DNA of 64,000 nt. Origin: Pristionchus mayeri. Lineage: Eukaryota > Nematoda > Chromadorea > Rhabditida > Neodiplogasteridae. A program made the translations under genes and the position numbers. The number at the start of each line of letters is the position of its first letter. Position 1 is the stretch's first letter. The notes beneath the pieces were generated by a model, which saw nothing but the letters and a program-made list of their open reading frames with translations, did not search any database and was not told the origin of the DNA. Shown here in pieces: positions 62,801 to 64,000 of this stretch. The stretch is taken from the NCBI GenBank assembly GCA_036245805.1, contig BTRK01000006.1, positions 30,198,901 to 30,262,900 on the forward strand, in the 5' to 3' direction.

Positions 62801-63525
62801 TGACAGTTGTTGAGTTGATGGAGGATAAGAAAGAAGCATGAAGAAATGAAGAGAGAGAACGAATGGATTCTCATGGGATGGGGAATGGACTTTGATTGCA
62901 GGGAAAGTGTAAGACTCGAGATGAACACATTGTCATCAATTGATCAGCCACTATCTTCTCAACTTTGCTTGCATGTAAAGACAGAGTATCGGGATAATAT
63001 CTATGAAAAGTTGCCTTGAATTTATGCATATTTTGTGATTAATCGGATTGATGAATGCCAATGTTTGTAATATTTTGATAACTGATTTTTGTAGCGAGTT
63101 ATGATAGTTCTCTAAAAAATGCCTGAGGCTTCGCTTATCGGGCTGTCATAACTGACCAAAAAAGAAGTGCGAATAAATGACAAACACGATAACGAGCATT
63201 TTGGCCGACGTTTGACCATTAATATTGTCGAAAATGTAATTTATTTTCTAGACTGTTCGAGAATTCGTTTACATCGTTCAACATCAATGCGTATTCTCAA
63301 GCTTCCAACTCGCTGCGTTGTAAGGAGAATGATTTATGGTTTCGTAAAAATTCGTTAGCGTCAATGATTAGAGGTCAAAAACTCTCAACATTCTCACTCG
63401 AACATGATTTCAATTTCGATAACAAAATTTTAGCATAAAAATACTTCTGGACGGCATCGAACCCAAAAATGCGCGATCAATAGGCGAGCATACCTACTGA
63501 TCCATCAAGGAACAGATCCTCTGTT
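59831..63525. other. Mostly unresolved region
   Basis: Two minus frames could be exons of a membrane protein: 62117-62536 (containing IFLLLVLIFRYLIIDMPLR) and 61770-62120 (containing IICTLMLIPALSIIV). I could not link them. Clusters of TACTGTAG/TACGGTAG sit at 59960-60001 and 60428-60515. A plus frame at 63167-63358 in AT-rich sequence is unsupported. Confidence 0.3.
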
Positions 63526-63529
63526 TTCT

Positions 63530-64000
63530 CTCAACAGTGGTTGACCAGTTAGAAGGGACGGGTGTTGCGTCAACCAGTGGTTGACCTGTTCCCTGGCCAG
63601 TGGTTAAGCAGTAGTATGGTGGCCACTGGCCAACCACTGCTCTGCACTGGTTGACCACTGGTTAGAAGCTACTTGCTCTAACCCGTCTCGAGCTGAGAGC
63701 GATATGCCAACGAGAAAACTCCGAAACAGTCTAGACGACCGGGCTAAAAGCAAGCCACCGCTAATTTCGCGATCACTATGGTCGTATTTTTGAATGTAGC
63801 TACTCTCGAAACACTGAAGATCCGTGTGAAAGTTGACTACCGTAAGGGGCACTGCTCTTCCATGTAAATGAATAATCTATCTGACCCTCAGAACTTGCAT
63901 ACTGTAGGAGGCCTCTCATCCACTGGTTGACCAGTAGGCAACCAGTGGTCAACCAGTTCCCTGACCAGTGGGTGGGAAACTCCTCATACACTGGTCAGTA
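63530..64000. repeat. Cluster of short palindromic repeats at the window edge
   Basis: Variants of CACTGGTTGACCAGTGG, a palindrome around TGGTTGACCA/TGGTCAACCA, recur at least nine times in both orientations (63535, 63571, 63590, 63624, 63645, 63920, 63940, 63962, 63988). AT-rich sequence separates two groups. The array continues past the end of the window. Minus frames across it are by-products. Confidence 0.8.

Noticed and set aside
1..64000. CRISPR arrays, rRNA genes, bacterial operons, LTR retrotransposons
   Set aside because: None seen. Intron-rich genes and TA/TTAA-flanked DNA elements identify eukaryotic nuclear DNA, and no long terminal direct repeats or reverse transcriptase frames were found.

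Overview
The window is nuclear DNA of a chromadorean nematode, most likely a rhabditid or diplogastrid relative of Caenorhabditis. Pointers: many 40-60 nt introns with GT donors and TTTCAG-like acceptors; spliced-leader-type acceptors a few bases before start codons; a small LIN-12/GLP-1-type Notch receptor; a nematode-type tRNA-Leu; and dense Tc1/mariner-type and foldback elements. I cannot name the species.

Layout. 1-3.2 kb: sparse sequence, then a small five-exon gene for a psq/CENPB-like helix-turn-helix nuclear protein (+). 3.76-8.78 kb: a 5 kb composite transposable element with smaller elements inside it. 10.16-13.87 kb (-): a 21-exon Notch-family receptor of 759 residues, with an EGF region reduced to about one module. 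14.57-15.82 kb: a foldback element with TTAA target duplication. 16.1-17.4 kb: a possible decayed reading frame cut by a mariner-like element. 18.06-21.70 kb (-): an SLC26/SulP anion transporter. 23.69-28.49 kb (+): an RGG-rich protein gene with two alternative 3' ends and a foldback element in one intron. 29.28-30.27 kb (-): a Ly6/uPAR-type secreted protein whose start codon lies 21 bp after a tRNA-Leu(AAG). 33.24-36.82 kb (-): a cytosolic-type sulfotransferase. 41.84-49.48 kb: two foldback complexes, the second with at least five levels of nesting. 51.18-51.74 kb: a GC-ended foldback element. 52.63-55.62 kb (-): an IRF2BP-family gene with both the N-terminal zinc finger and the C-terminal RING. 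55.6-63 kb: very purine-rich + strand, with only a tentative 3' end of one gene. 63.5-64 kb: a cluster of short palindromic repeats that runs off the window.

The five large gene models (Notch, SLC26, sulfotransferase, IRF2BP, Ly6) were assembled by hand, and intron phases agree across all their exons. This is strong internal support for intact genes. The genes do not form an evident pathway or operon: receptor signalling, anion transport, RNA or chromatin-linked factors and small-molecule sulfonation are simply neighbours. Long stretches (22-23.4, 30.4-33.2, 37-41.7, 56-63 kb) hold many modest open frames that look like by-products of pyrimidine-rich minus-strand sequence. I did not call genes there unless splice-consistent exons could be linked.
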